From Trichoplusia ni (lineage: Eukaryota > Arthropoda > Insecta > Lepidoptera > Noctuidae), in the NCBI RefSeq assembly GCF_003590095.1, contig NC_039478.1, forward strand, positions 6,572,001 to 6,636,000: a stretch of 64,000 nt of DNA, in the 5' to 3' direction. Of the stretch, positions 1-11,900 are shown piece by piece. Numbering within the stretch: the first letter of the stretch is position 1; each line of letters begins with the position of its first letter. Below the pieces are notes generated by a model. That model searched no databases. It saw nothing but the letters and a program-made list of their open reading frames with translations, and was not told where the DNA came from. The translations under genes and the position numbers were made by a program.

Positions 1-2703
1 TTTCCTAAGGCCTCCAATTTTGAAGGTTTTCTTCGACATGTAAGGCATTATGTCCGTTATGTTACACGATAACGTTTGTTGTCTCAGATAATCGTTAGCT
101 TATCTCTACTTTAGCTACATAAGAATATCTAATCGCAAGTTTAACTAACGGTGTAAGGACACGGATAAATTCAGCAAACATTTGGGTCTAAAAAGAACTC
201 TTGAATCTAAAGGAACATGCTTAGTTCTTTTATCTGTACTTCAGTATAGATTCTAATTAAATAACAAAAGAGGTTTTTTTTACAATTTCCATTTGCAAGG
301 CTTATTCAATATTTCATCAAAGAACTGAATACTTTCTTTCAACTACACTTTTTAATTAAACAGATTAAACTTGCGTTCACGTGAAATACTTTTATTTGTC
401 TATAAAAAATCCTCTCTCAGATACAGTTACGAAATTAGTTACAAAGTAACTTACCGAGACTTCACAAAGATGTCTAAATTAATAAACTTAGCTTTCTTTT
501 ATTTCGTTTCTTAAGATAAAGCGTAATAAGTGGAAAAGAAAAAATAAGGCAGTGCATAGTGCTTGGGTTCCCTCGCAAACTTTTCAATCGGGCCACTTTA
601 CAGTGGAGCAAGTTTATCCTTTGAGACTTTGTAGTCTTCCTCTCTTCCCTATTTTGGTAACCAAATTGTCCGAATGACAGACTACGTGGAAACAAAGCTT
701 TGACCTAAACTCGCTTGCTTTTTAAATTTTATTTTTTTTTATATTGAGAAACTGAATGGGTACTACCCCTCTTTTTTTTAACATTTTAACATGCAGAACA
801 GTGGACAGTATGTAATATTTAAGTTAATTTTCAATTTGTAAGGATATTCTAGTCAGAAATTTCAAAAGATAGACAAGTTTAGAAGATGAAGGGGGAGGCC
901 TTTGCTCTGCAGAAGAAGAATGGCAATCGACCTTGTTAATAATTGAAATATTGTGTTGTAAGATGCGGTGACCCTGCTTATTAAATACTTGGTCATTTTA
1001 CTGCTTCTACCGCTGCGGTCTGCCGCAAATATTCTTGTGTTGTGTGTCTAATGTTACCGAAATTCGAGAAATAATTAACGCGCCTTGTATCATAGGCCAC
1101 TAACACATAACACAATTTGTACAATTCCCGCTAGTGTTGTAGCTAATATAATATGCGGCAACTTACCGTAACTTCGATCTATCTTGGTAAAATCCTTCGG
1201 GACTATAATTTGGTCGGAAATAATGAAATGGTATAACTTCGTGGCTGTGTTATTTTTTATTCACTACTGCAATAGTCTTGTCTCATTCCAGAAATATATC
1301 GAAAAGGGAAAGGTGTAAAATAAGCGTATTCCTCTGTACCTCTTTATTTCATTTTGTCAGAGACCCCAATAAACTTGCGATCTTTATTGGAATAAGTATG
1401 CATGTTTTAGACAGACTCCATCGTGTGTTCAGATATATTCGTTACAAGGCCATCATGAAATGATAGAAACGTTTGCATAATGTATTTGTACAGTATACTG
1501 AAGTGCAGAAGGTTTTCGTTCGCAGATCGTTTTTTAAAGCTATCGAGGACAAACTTGCCTAAACGCACTTCTAAAGATGTTTACGCGTCCACATCAACAC
1601 TTTGAATTTGTTTCACAAACTAAAACAGAACAAGAAGCTTTCAAACCCATAATTTCTCAACGGGAGTTTAAACCATGGTTGCTACTAAGTAGTTAAATGT
1701 CCGCTGTTTACAAATGCGTCGTTCGCATTTTTTCACACCGTTGGTACTTAAAATCCGACACTTTCTTCTCAAACAGTGCTCTCTAACTTTTTGTTCGCAT
1801 TCCATCGGAGAGGTCATTTCGTACAATACGAAACATTCAGCTTTAGTTTAGTTCCCACCGTAGAACATTAGTCTTTTGTTTCAAATAACCTCGTGGTCGG
1901 ACTTTCCTTCATTCATTAACTTTTCTGGAGACAAGTGGAAATCCGTGTGTAGCTTTTCCGCTAAACGATATAGATTGAATTTCAGCTCAATTTTTACTTG
2001 CTTACGGTTTATTTTGCAGTGAGATATTCTCACAAAGCGGTTGCAGGATGGTTTAAATTGGACAGATAATGAGGGAGTTTCTTTTTACGATGTTTGTGAT
2101 TGTGCTTGGCTTGTATTTAGATGGTACCAGATTGTTTTAAGTTTATTATGAAGAAGATTTATACAAAGTTATTTTTTGAGTGTTTTGTTTTTGCTTGCGA
2201 AAGAGCGGAGTGGTACGTCAATTATGAACGATGCGAAGTAATTATGTTTCATATTAAGCACATTGAGTATTTTGCTGTCTTAGCCGGAATTCGAGATTTT
2301 GTAATAACAAACAAAAAGGCAACCGTAGTTTACGCTGTGTGCAACACTTGCGATATAAAAATAAAAAATTCAATTGGATTTATAAGCGATAGTATCTCTT
2401 TAATTACTTACGTTGGCACTGTAGTACTAATTAAAATCAGCAATACATTTATATGACGAATACATTTGCCCCACCCATGTGTTTTTTAGGACGTTAATTG
2501 CCGACACATAATAAATTCTGATCAGTATTTTAACCTTATAAATTATTAGCATGTATCTAAATCCACCTAGTTTATTGTAATATTCCTGTTATCACCTATT
2601 TTCCTGGTAGGCACTTGCTATCGGTCGAGTTATATACTCGTAAACACAGTTTTCGTGCCACCATTTTCCGCTGTCAATTCAATACGTACGGACGAACACA
2701 TTG
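1..2703. other. Upstream AT-rich region, no recognised gene
   Basis: No conserved protein, RNA gene or repeat family could be recognised here. The largest open frame (2121-2456, plus, 111 codons) is rich in Phe, Ile and Tyr as expected for translated AT-rich DNA, and is followed by no clear gene structure. It lies only 378 nt before the predicted Rapgap1 start, so part of this stretch may be promoter or leader. Confidence 0.5.
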
Positions 2704-2737
2704 TTATATCCACATTTAATTCTTTAGTGCAGTGTTA
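2704..2737 (+). promoter_or_regulatory. Possible core promoter: TATA-like box plus CAGT initiator
   Basis: TTATATC at 2704-2710 lies about 27 nt before a TGCAGTGTT initiator at 2729-2737. This is the usual insect TATA to CAGT-type initiator spacing, and it would start transcription near 2731, about 100 nt ahead of the ATG at 2834. Both motifs are short and the region is AT-rich, so chance is a real alternative. Confidence 0.3.
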
Positions 2738-2785
2738 GAGAAATATTTTATTTTAATTTTTAAATATTAGAATATTTTGAAGGAA

Positions 2786-2791
2786 ATGTGA
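2786..2791 (+). promoter_or_regulatory. Minimal start-stop upstream ORF (ATGTGA) in the predicted leader
   Basis: ATG at 2786 is followed directly by TGA, 43 nt ahead of the predicted start codon and in purine context (gaaATG). If the transcript begins near 2731, scanning ribosomes would meet this start-stop element first. Such elements can damp translation of the main frame. It depends on the inferred transcription start. Confidence 0.3.
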
Positions 2792-2833
2792 CTGTTTGTG
2801 TGACTTTTTGCTGTGTTTTTTTAAGTGTTGAAT

Positions 2834-2941
2834 ATGATTTCTGGTAGAAGAAGATTGTCGTTGAACGCTTGGGTGGAAAAAGCGATATACAAAAGGAGAG
2901 ATTCTAAAGATTCTCCTCTGCCTTCACCTTTGTCAGATGTG
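2834..2941 (+). CDS. Rapgap1: Rapgap1 exon 1 (predicted first coding exon, residues 1-36)
   Basis: The ATG has A at -3 and is followed by 36 codons beginning MISGRRRLSLNAWVEK, with a basic, serine-rich composition and a SPLPSPLSD stretch near the end. It ends at phase 0 with the donor G|GTAAGC. The phase matches exon 2, which begins with GTG at phase 0. The codons look coding (charged and small residues in an otherwise AT-rich region), but this N-terminus has no recognisable domain and the next exon is 38.9 kb away, so the link rests on phase and composition alone. It would be one of several possible alternative first exons. Confidence 0.6.
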
Positions 2942-5900
2942 GTAAGCATTTTTTCAAATATTTCTTTATTGAAAAAATAAAATGTAAATAATAATGCGTA
3001 AAAACGTTTGTCTGGCCTTGAAACCAGCCAATGTTATCGACTCCTGATTACAGTCATGATTTGAGCTTTGGAATATCACGTAAGCGTGGTACAGCGATAG
3101 TATTTAATATACCTTCTAATATCTCCTTTTAATTAAGTCGTAGAATGTTTGAATATGTGTTATGTTTGTCAGTTTGTTACAATTCGACTAAATTAAGTAG
3201 TCTGTATCAATATGTCGTTGGCAGATGTATAGGCCACCTGCCAAGAGTATTAGTTACATTGCGTATCAACGATTTGGCAGTTGTGCTCATTTAGGGCTGC
3301 CAAAACAGAATTATTATATTTTTCATTTGTTTTTCTCACCCATTACTGCAATTTCTTTAGTACCACTAGACTCTACCTCAGGTTGCCGAATAATAAATAT
3401 ATTTAATAGAATTTTTGGCACATTTTTTCAGTATATATCTCTAGGGCTGTCACAAAACTAAATACCCCCTATTTTCTGTCTATTTTTCACATGTTCCGAT
3501 GTCAATAGAATACAGTATGTATGGTAATGAGTGTCTTATTAGGTAAGTTCTAAACACCGGATACAGTCGAACGTACTCGTATGCAAACTCTTGCGAAAAC
3601 GGGTTGTGTTCCGCCGCTTATCGCATTCTCGATACATTTTTAAACTGTCGTAAATTACTTTAAGTCTGCTAACTTGTTTACAGTATTTTGCAATTTTGAA
3701 ATTAATCGGACACCCTTTGTATACTCAACTTGTCACGCAATTTTGATTCGAATAAATTTGAACATAAAGTTTAAAATTAAAAAGTTAAGAATCAATGTGG
3801 TTGGTACATTTTTAAATAAGGGTGTTTATATTTTGAGTGTTGTATTATTGTGCAGTATATACCTATTACAAATGGGTAATGACTAGTTAGTAATTAATAA
3901 TAATGATTAGTGGAGAAGCATCCAATTTCAATTGTTTCAAACAAATGTTTTAGCACAAGGTTAAATATTACTGCTCATACGTGACGATATAATAGTTTAG
4001 AATTTATTGATAGTCATAAAGTATTACTTAGGCCTTTCAAAATTATCTGTACCTCACAATATTATTCATATTTATGAAATAACTAGCTGTTGCCCGCGAC
4101 TTCGTCCCCGTGGGTAGAAGATATAAGTTATGATTTATACCTGCCCTGTTTTTTTCACATTTTCCATTGTATCTTCGCTCCTATTAGTCGCAGCATGATG
4201 TTATATAGCCTATAGCCTTCCTCGATAAATGGTCTATTCAACACAAAAAGAATTTTTCAAATCGAACCAGTGGTTCCCGAGATTAGCGCGTTCAAACAAA
4301 CAAACAAACAAACTCTTCAGCTTTATATATTAGTATAGATTAGTATAGATATAGATTATTCGATATAAAAGACTTAAATAGAGACAGGTTTTTTGTATTA
4401 TACCGATTTGAACTATATGTAATTCATTTGTAAAGCTTAAAAGTTATCAGGGCACGAACCAAGCACGCACTTTAAGGTAGGATCGATAAACACTGACTCA
4501 AATGCCGAGTTCATCGTCATACGATACGGCTGATGTATTACAAGGTTAGTTAACCTTCGCCTTTTTTGTTAACCGTACCTTTGGATAAAGGGTTTCAGTG
4601 TCTAATCCCTTCACGCTCACATGCCTATTGGTACCGTCAACAAAACTCTTGCGATGACGGCATGTGTTCACCTTGTGGAATATCGGTCGCTTGTTGTAAG
4701 GAAAACAAGCGAAAATCAACTTTATTGCTCAAGATATAAAAGCGATGTCAATGTCAAACTTTTACCATTGATAACTTAGTTTCGTAACTTTTAACAGGAT
4801 AATTCAAAGCATTATCACATAGCGAAACTAAAAAACGGTATTTAATTATAAACAAAAACAGTTTTCGCTTTTATTCCTTGTTAAAATGTACTACGAAAGT
4901 TGATATATTTAAAATTCGAATGAATTCGTTTGGCCTTGACAACGCAGCGACATTTTATTAACATTACAAATCCTTTGGGTCTTGAACTAGACAACGCCGT
5001 CAGAATTAATAGTCACTCATTCTATTAAGTGACAGCCCTGACATTGACGGACTGAATTGTTTATTTTGAATAATTGTCAATTAACGACAAACTGATTACG
5101 TTATCGAAATATCAAGATTATCAATTGTCGACACGGTCTAGACGTAATGCATTTTGATAATGTTTTAATCTCCGCTGCAAACATTGTTTTGCTCTAATTA
5201 ATGTCACTAATTATTTTCATACAGAGTTTTTTGTCCTACTCTACTCTCATATATAACACTGGCTGGTATTAAAAAAAATATTGACTAGCCTCGGAAGATA
5301 AAAGGATAAAATAAATGACTTATTTAAATTAGGAACTGCAAACTGCGAGCATAAAAAAACAACAACACTCCGTTTTTTTTTAATAAGGAGAAGGCATCAC
5401 AATACAGTTTCTATCATTAACAGTGACTTTCACAACAGCATAAATACGTTTTGTCCTAACAAAGAGGTTTCGCTCATCTTTTCATATCGTAAGTGTGAAT
5501 GTGTGTACTAGATAAGGCCACAACTGTTTGGCATATGTTGTGTTTCCTTCCATCACTTTCTATATAACGGCTCAGCCATATGGCCGGTCATTGTTATAGG
5601 TGCCCACGCGCAGGTGCCAGTAAACAGCTGTTATTGGGATATTACCACCCCATTATACACATATTCGAGTTTTTGTGGGTGATAATGTCTGTGGGTAGTA
5701 TAGGTCTTTGTCCTGCAATCTATGGATAAGAATGTTTGTATGATTGCCGTGTTTGTTTGGCCTCTATGAGTGCCGAAACTAATGTTCAGTTTGTGATGCA
5801 ATAAAACTGTAGTCTACCATCGACCCGCAAGAAGGTGTTTCATAAAAAATAAAGTTTCATTCATTCAATTTTCTACGGAAAATACTAGTAGCTTAGTATA

Positions 5901-8900
5901 TAAATTGTTCAAATTCAGTTCGACTTGTTTAGTAATTCAAATGTTATATCTGGCGTATTATTGTAAATAATGCCTGTCTTTTGTAAGCGTATTAAATAAA
6001 GTTTTCTATTATATCGTTGTGCGTTTTTTAATTGTTTAGTTTTTATGAGTCATGGTGAAGGTATACAGACCTCTGCTTTTGCTGGACAAATATAAGTCTT
6101 AATATAATATAAATAATTAAAAAGGTTGCTGAACCTATTAAATTACTTTGATTGCAATAAAGTCGTAGAAAAAAGAGTACTTTGTGTATAATTCCTGCTG
6201 TTTGACCACCCAAACAGCAGGTTTTCAAAACGATTTCGAGGACAAAAATAGTACAAAGTCACCGGCATAGCTATTAAAATATCTACCTACTTAGGTACTT
6301 ATAAACATCATCATTGGCCTAGCCTTTTCCCAACCATGTTGGGGTCGGCTACCAGTCCAACCGGTTTCAACTAAGTACCAGTGTTTGACAAGGAGCGACT
6401 GCCTATCTGACCTCCTCAACCCAGTTACCTGGGCAACACGATACCCCTTGGTTAGACTGGCTGTCAGACTTTTTCAAGCTTCTGACTACCTGTAACGACT
6501 GTCAAAGATGTAGGAATAACTAATATAACTAATAATAGGTACTTATAAACAAAAATATTCAAAACAAATAAACAATCAAATTATATTAAATTGTTACTGT
6601 TTTTAGCTTTTCCTGTTATATTGACGTCATTTTATATTATAGTTATATAGCATTGTTTTCTTATCAGAGGCGTAAACACCTCATTTGTGCCATGTACAAT
6701 TAATATTGTGTCTCATCAACCACAAACCATATAGCCTTGGAATCTTTAGCTATGATTTAAAAAAGAATGAGGATATATTAAACCGAATTGCAAATATTTT
6801 TCTAACTAAGTACAGACTTGTTTTATTTAAAGAAGGATAATGAATTTGATCATTTCGTAAATTATTTTTTTGGTCTTCAGACACCTATTAGATCTATATT
6901 GTTGTGGTTATAAATGAGAAAGTGCTTTATATGAGCGTAGAATACCGTCTCTCTCCCACTTTGCAAATATTTGTCTTTTTTTATCAAATATATGCTTGTT
7001 AATGTTATACACTATTAACGTAACTATAATTAAGTAGCTAGGCATATTTTGTCTGATTAACCAATTACATAATAGGTAATTAATCAATAACATCAAAATT
7101 GCAAATATTAATTGAACATAATTAAAATATGCTAATAATAATGTCTAAAATCCCGGATTCATGACGCAAATACAATAGGTTCTGTATTTTAGTTTATTTT
7201 TCTGTCCTCCTATTCATGTCATAATCCATACGATGAAAAAAAATATATAAATCACACAAGACAGTAATAAACCGTAAAATCGTCGTTACAAATCGATACA
7301 ATACTGATATAATTGATAATAGCTTATGAAACTGATATTTTTATCTGTTACAAAAGTATTTTGTAACAGATATTGATATTAGTTCCGTCCTTTTTGAACG
7401 TAACTCTGAATCTCGTGTCACCAAGTCTTAATGTTACATTATTGCAGTTTTGTAAGCGTGATAGATAGTCTCTCTCTAGACTAGCTCTCTCACACACCAT
7501 GTTTTGTTTTCGGATGGTAAATCATCAAACCCCTTTAGGGTTGAGCGAAAGGGAGTGTCAGACTACTGACTAAAATCCACCCACGTTCCTTTCTTCCCTT
7601 TGTGGTCATTCCCGCTGCCCTGGCAAGCATCAGCCCTAAGGCGCGTGGAACACGAACGCGCCGTCAAGGGAAGTGACCAGGCAGTGAGATACCTACCCAT
7701 CACATCACTCACCGCTTGCAAGACTGCACCTCTATCCAACACCTGCAATAATATTACGCAAAGTAAGGGTCTGGTAAGCTGTGTTGGTATCAACAAAACA
7801 TTGCCAAGACAAGTCCGTGACGGCTGCGTATAATTACCATGCAATTACTAATTACTATGAGCTTCATTGATAGATACCTGTTTGGTTGATTGCTTGCATG
7901 TAATATAAAATTATCGAAACCTTTTAATATTCTGTAGTATTTTAAACAGTCAGGTTCTTATTACAATCTAAGAGCTAAGCTTCTTAATTTATTATTGATT
8001 ATAAGTAATTAAAAATAAAATACGCCTCGACATTTTTCTTCAGCAAATAAAATTAACTAAATTTAGATAAGTATATTAGTTAATACATAATACTACACAA
8101 TAAAATTATTTTTCAGGAAAAATCGAAGCATTTTAATTAGGCTTTTATATTAATTTTATTAAACGTTTAATATTAACGCGCTCAAGATATCTATTTGTTT
8201 TTAGGTACTGTGTGGTTTTGGCAACACCATATATACAAGTATATAGCTAAATCTGTACATATATGACGTAAAGGGGATTACCAGCAGACGGCCACGGCAT
8301 TGTCTTACATTATATTGTCCTCGTTGGTCAAAGGACTAGCGAGGCAGGCTGTAACGGTGCATTGAAATTGAGGACCAAATAGGCTGCAAACTGCTCAACT
8401 AAATGTTAAGCTGCTTTTAGTATTAATAAGTCGTCGTATTTGTCTTTGTGTATTTGTGCATGTGACCTGATTGTTTGTAAAACCTCCTCGTATAAAGAAT
8501 TATTCCTTAGTGCCGTTATTGTTGTGAATAAACTTGGATGTCTTAGCATATGATAAAAGTACCAGTAGGTAATTATCTGACATCAAGAATAAGGCCTCTT
8601 TTCAGTTAGAGAAAAGATGGGCGAGCACTATGCTTGCTTCCATGAAGTTTTAATTCAGATGACCTGGACATTTTTACATAATGTAAGATTTGGAAGCGAA
8701 TCTATGTGAATGTATTGGTTTTCGACAAAAGACGTGATTTTGACGTGTCAGTTGACGAACGCTGACAACGCTCATATCATTTAAGCATTGTCAGCGTTAT
8801 TCTTCCAAGAAATGAAACTTGTCAGTTTTCCTTTACCAATTGTCAGTGTCTAAGAATAATGACTACATGTTCAATTAGTACATGTATCTTCGAAAAAGAA

Positions 8901-11900
8901 AGTGACATTGGTAATTGATTGTATACTAACTTGCGAACACGTAAATGCGAATCCGTTTATTGAACCATGACTCTACTACATATTACATTGTATTGAGTAA
9001 ACTATATTTTTTTAAATAACTTTCGTGTAGCTGTTTCATGCTTGTATGGTAAAAGGGTTTGTACATGTGTTTAGGCGAAATTACGACTCCTGTTGGGGTG
9101 AAACTAGACGTGCGCTGGATCGCCCGACTAGTTTCAATCATTCATGCACTAACGCGACGGCGCATGAGTACGTAACGATTCCGGTTGAGTCCCGAAACTA
9201 GTCGATCAATCTAGATAAAAAATACGTGTGAGTAAACCGTTGCATCATATACGTCGATGTGTGCTGTGTATAGAATAGAAGTTTAAAGTCGGTATTACCT
9301 TCAAATAATGCAGAAAATAGGCCTTGCGTTTATCAATATTGTCCTATCTTTAGCATGTTTAGTATTCGAAGTTTCTTTGAATTATTTACAAGTTTGCAAT
9401 AATACTTTTTCGCCGAATTGGTTTCTGCGTTTCATCGCTCAATCCTAAATTGTTGAAGTCGCAGTGTAAATTATACTAAACCTTTCCATTTAATCATTGA
9501 TACTTCGTGTTAAGAAATCGTCAGACTTACCTCAACAATAAACTAAACATCCCTAAAATATCTTCGATGTTAATTCGATTAACCTAATCGATTATTCTCA
9601 TGCTATCGAGTAAATTTTAATAAATCAATTCTAGTATTCGTGCCAAGTTATTGTTCGCAAATTATGTGAGAAACATTATTAGTGTAAACCCACGTGAACA
9701 ATGCACAAATATTTACATTGAATAGAACTCGAATGGGAATTTAAGCTTTTTATTTTAATAGTAAGTGTCTTCAGTCTTTGTATAATGAACGGACTTTAAA
9801 AAAATAAACTGGTAAAGAAGTAAAGAAAGACAATCGCATTTATTCAGCGAAAGTTTGAAACTTGCTAAAAATATTAATGGAAATTATTCCGACGAACTAT
9901 TAATACTTTTTAAGTTTAACCGTTTGTTTGATAGGAAGTTAGATATAGATAATTATAATCAAAATAAAAACTTTCGCCAAATTTTACACACGAACTTGAA
10001 ATCGCTAAAAAAATCTATTCCATATTTTGAATTCAAATTTCATGGTGATCACCAACAATAAGTAAATGTTGTTTTTTTATATTCTAAATTTAATTCGATT
10101 TTGTTTTTTTTATTCTAGTATTTTATAAGGCGTCCTTTGAATGCATGTATGAGGCATTAAATGACCACGCTTGAGTCATTTGTGGTTATCGAAGCCATAT
10201 TTTGAAAGGGTTGGGTTGTTGAGTGTCAGGGTCAAGTTATAGATCCCAAAGTAGATACAAAACGTATGAGTCAGTGACTCAATATGCAATTTTAGGCTTA
10301 ACATTTTTTTTATGTACAATAATGAGAAAAAATAGGATATGCATTTGGTTTAAACACTGATTAATTCTAGTAAAAATCCCCAAGGTTTCCTGTAACCACT
10401 AACAAAATTTAAATAAGCGGAAATTTTTCAACAAAGCATTATTATGCCGTTAAATATACCTACTTCGGATTAGCTTAATTTTATGATTCAGAGTATTAAA
10501 TATGGAGAATAATTATAATACATTAACTATTTTTAAATCTTACACAATGCCATGGCTTAAATAAAGTATCCAATTTTACATTAAAAATAAATATTGCGAA
10601 CTCAAAACAATGGGGATTGTGATTATTATTAATTCAACGATGGTAAACAATGGTCTCGAAAAGTACTCAAATGTTATTGGCCATTCGAAGCGTACGTATT
10701 ATTTTTAAAATTACATTGTATTCGATTTAATTTTAAATGTCGAAGGTAAATGTGAGAAGTATTTTAAAAAAAGTTATAAAATCGAATGCTTTTTATTACA
10801 GTGATTGTTAAGTTGACAATAGTTTAAATTAGTAATTTAAATTGAATACTTATTAACTCCTCCTTAAATCATATAATGATTTTTAATGTAAATAAAAATG
10901 TAATATATTTTATAATAAATGATGTCAATGTCAAAATTTTATTCCTATAAAATTGTAAATTTGAATGCATTTTACATTTAACAACGGCGAATCTCGTAAG
11001 CCTTTCCGATGGAAATCGGAAAACTAGATTTTCTTCTTGCCACATCGAAGTACATGTAAGCTGAATACATCTGAACATAGACTGCTATGGATATTCCCAA
11101 CATGCTTATCGCGTTGCCAACGCCACTGCTAAGTATAAAAGTATCCGCGGGAAATTCTTCCAAGAATTTTAGACATCTGTAAAGAAATTTCAGTGTATTA
11201 CGTTCCCGTGTTATTGAATCTCGTATGCATGTTTTCTTCACTTCACTAGACAAGGTTTCAAAGGGATATTTTTGTTGGACGTTTTGAATTTGTCTTTGTT
11301 TGTGTCGTTCAGGATTGTGGAGCATTTGGGTTTTATAAGATGTTGCTTTATTTGTACCTACCTACGACAAAAATATTTTCAGAAAAAAAGTTATTGTGGT
11401 TAAGTATTATTTTTAAATTTTACGATTTTAATCATCAAATTGCTGACTATAGACCGTTGACAAATGCGTGAAATCCATCTACAGACAACATCTAACTTGT
11501 AGTAAACGCTCTATAAACAAAACTCAAATAAATCAATAAATAATTTAACAGTTACGTCCACGTTTACACGCATCGCATAAATAACGCAAGTCTTTCATTT
11601 CACGTGAATGAGGCCGATTAATTCAGTGTCAATATACTAATCAGGGCAGTAACTGCCAATCATACTTCTATAATAGCGCTAAACCGCTGCACTAATGAGC
11701 GATTGATATGTTTTGTGTGACTTTTGATGATTTATTTTTTAATTGGTGTGCGTACCTATACTATGCAGCCTGTATTCTATTTACTGTAACGAGTGATTCA
11801 CAAAGAAGGTTTTCATTTATTAAAAATAATGTAGCTAGGAATCACAAAATAAAAAAAAGGTTTGGGATTCTTTTTTTAAATATGGAAGCAAGTTGAGGAG

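Noticed and set aside
2121..2456. 111-codon plus-strand open frame upstream of Rapgap1
   Set aside because: Composition (Ile, Phe, Tyr, Lys) matches translated AT-rich DNA, no domain is recognisable and no splice or promoter context supports it.
7563..7844. Overlapping frames on both strands in a GC-rich island
   Set aside because: The island is a SINE-like repeat; the open frames follow from its GC content.
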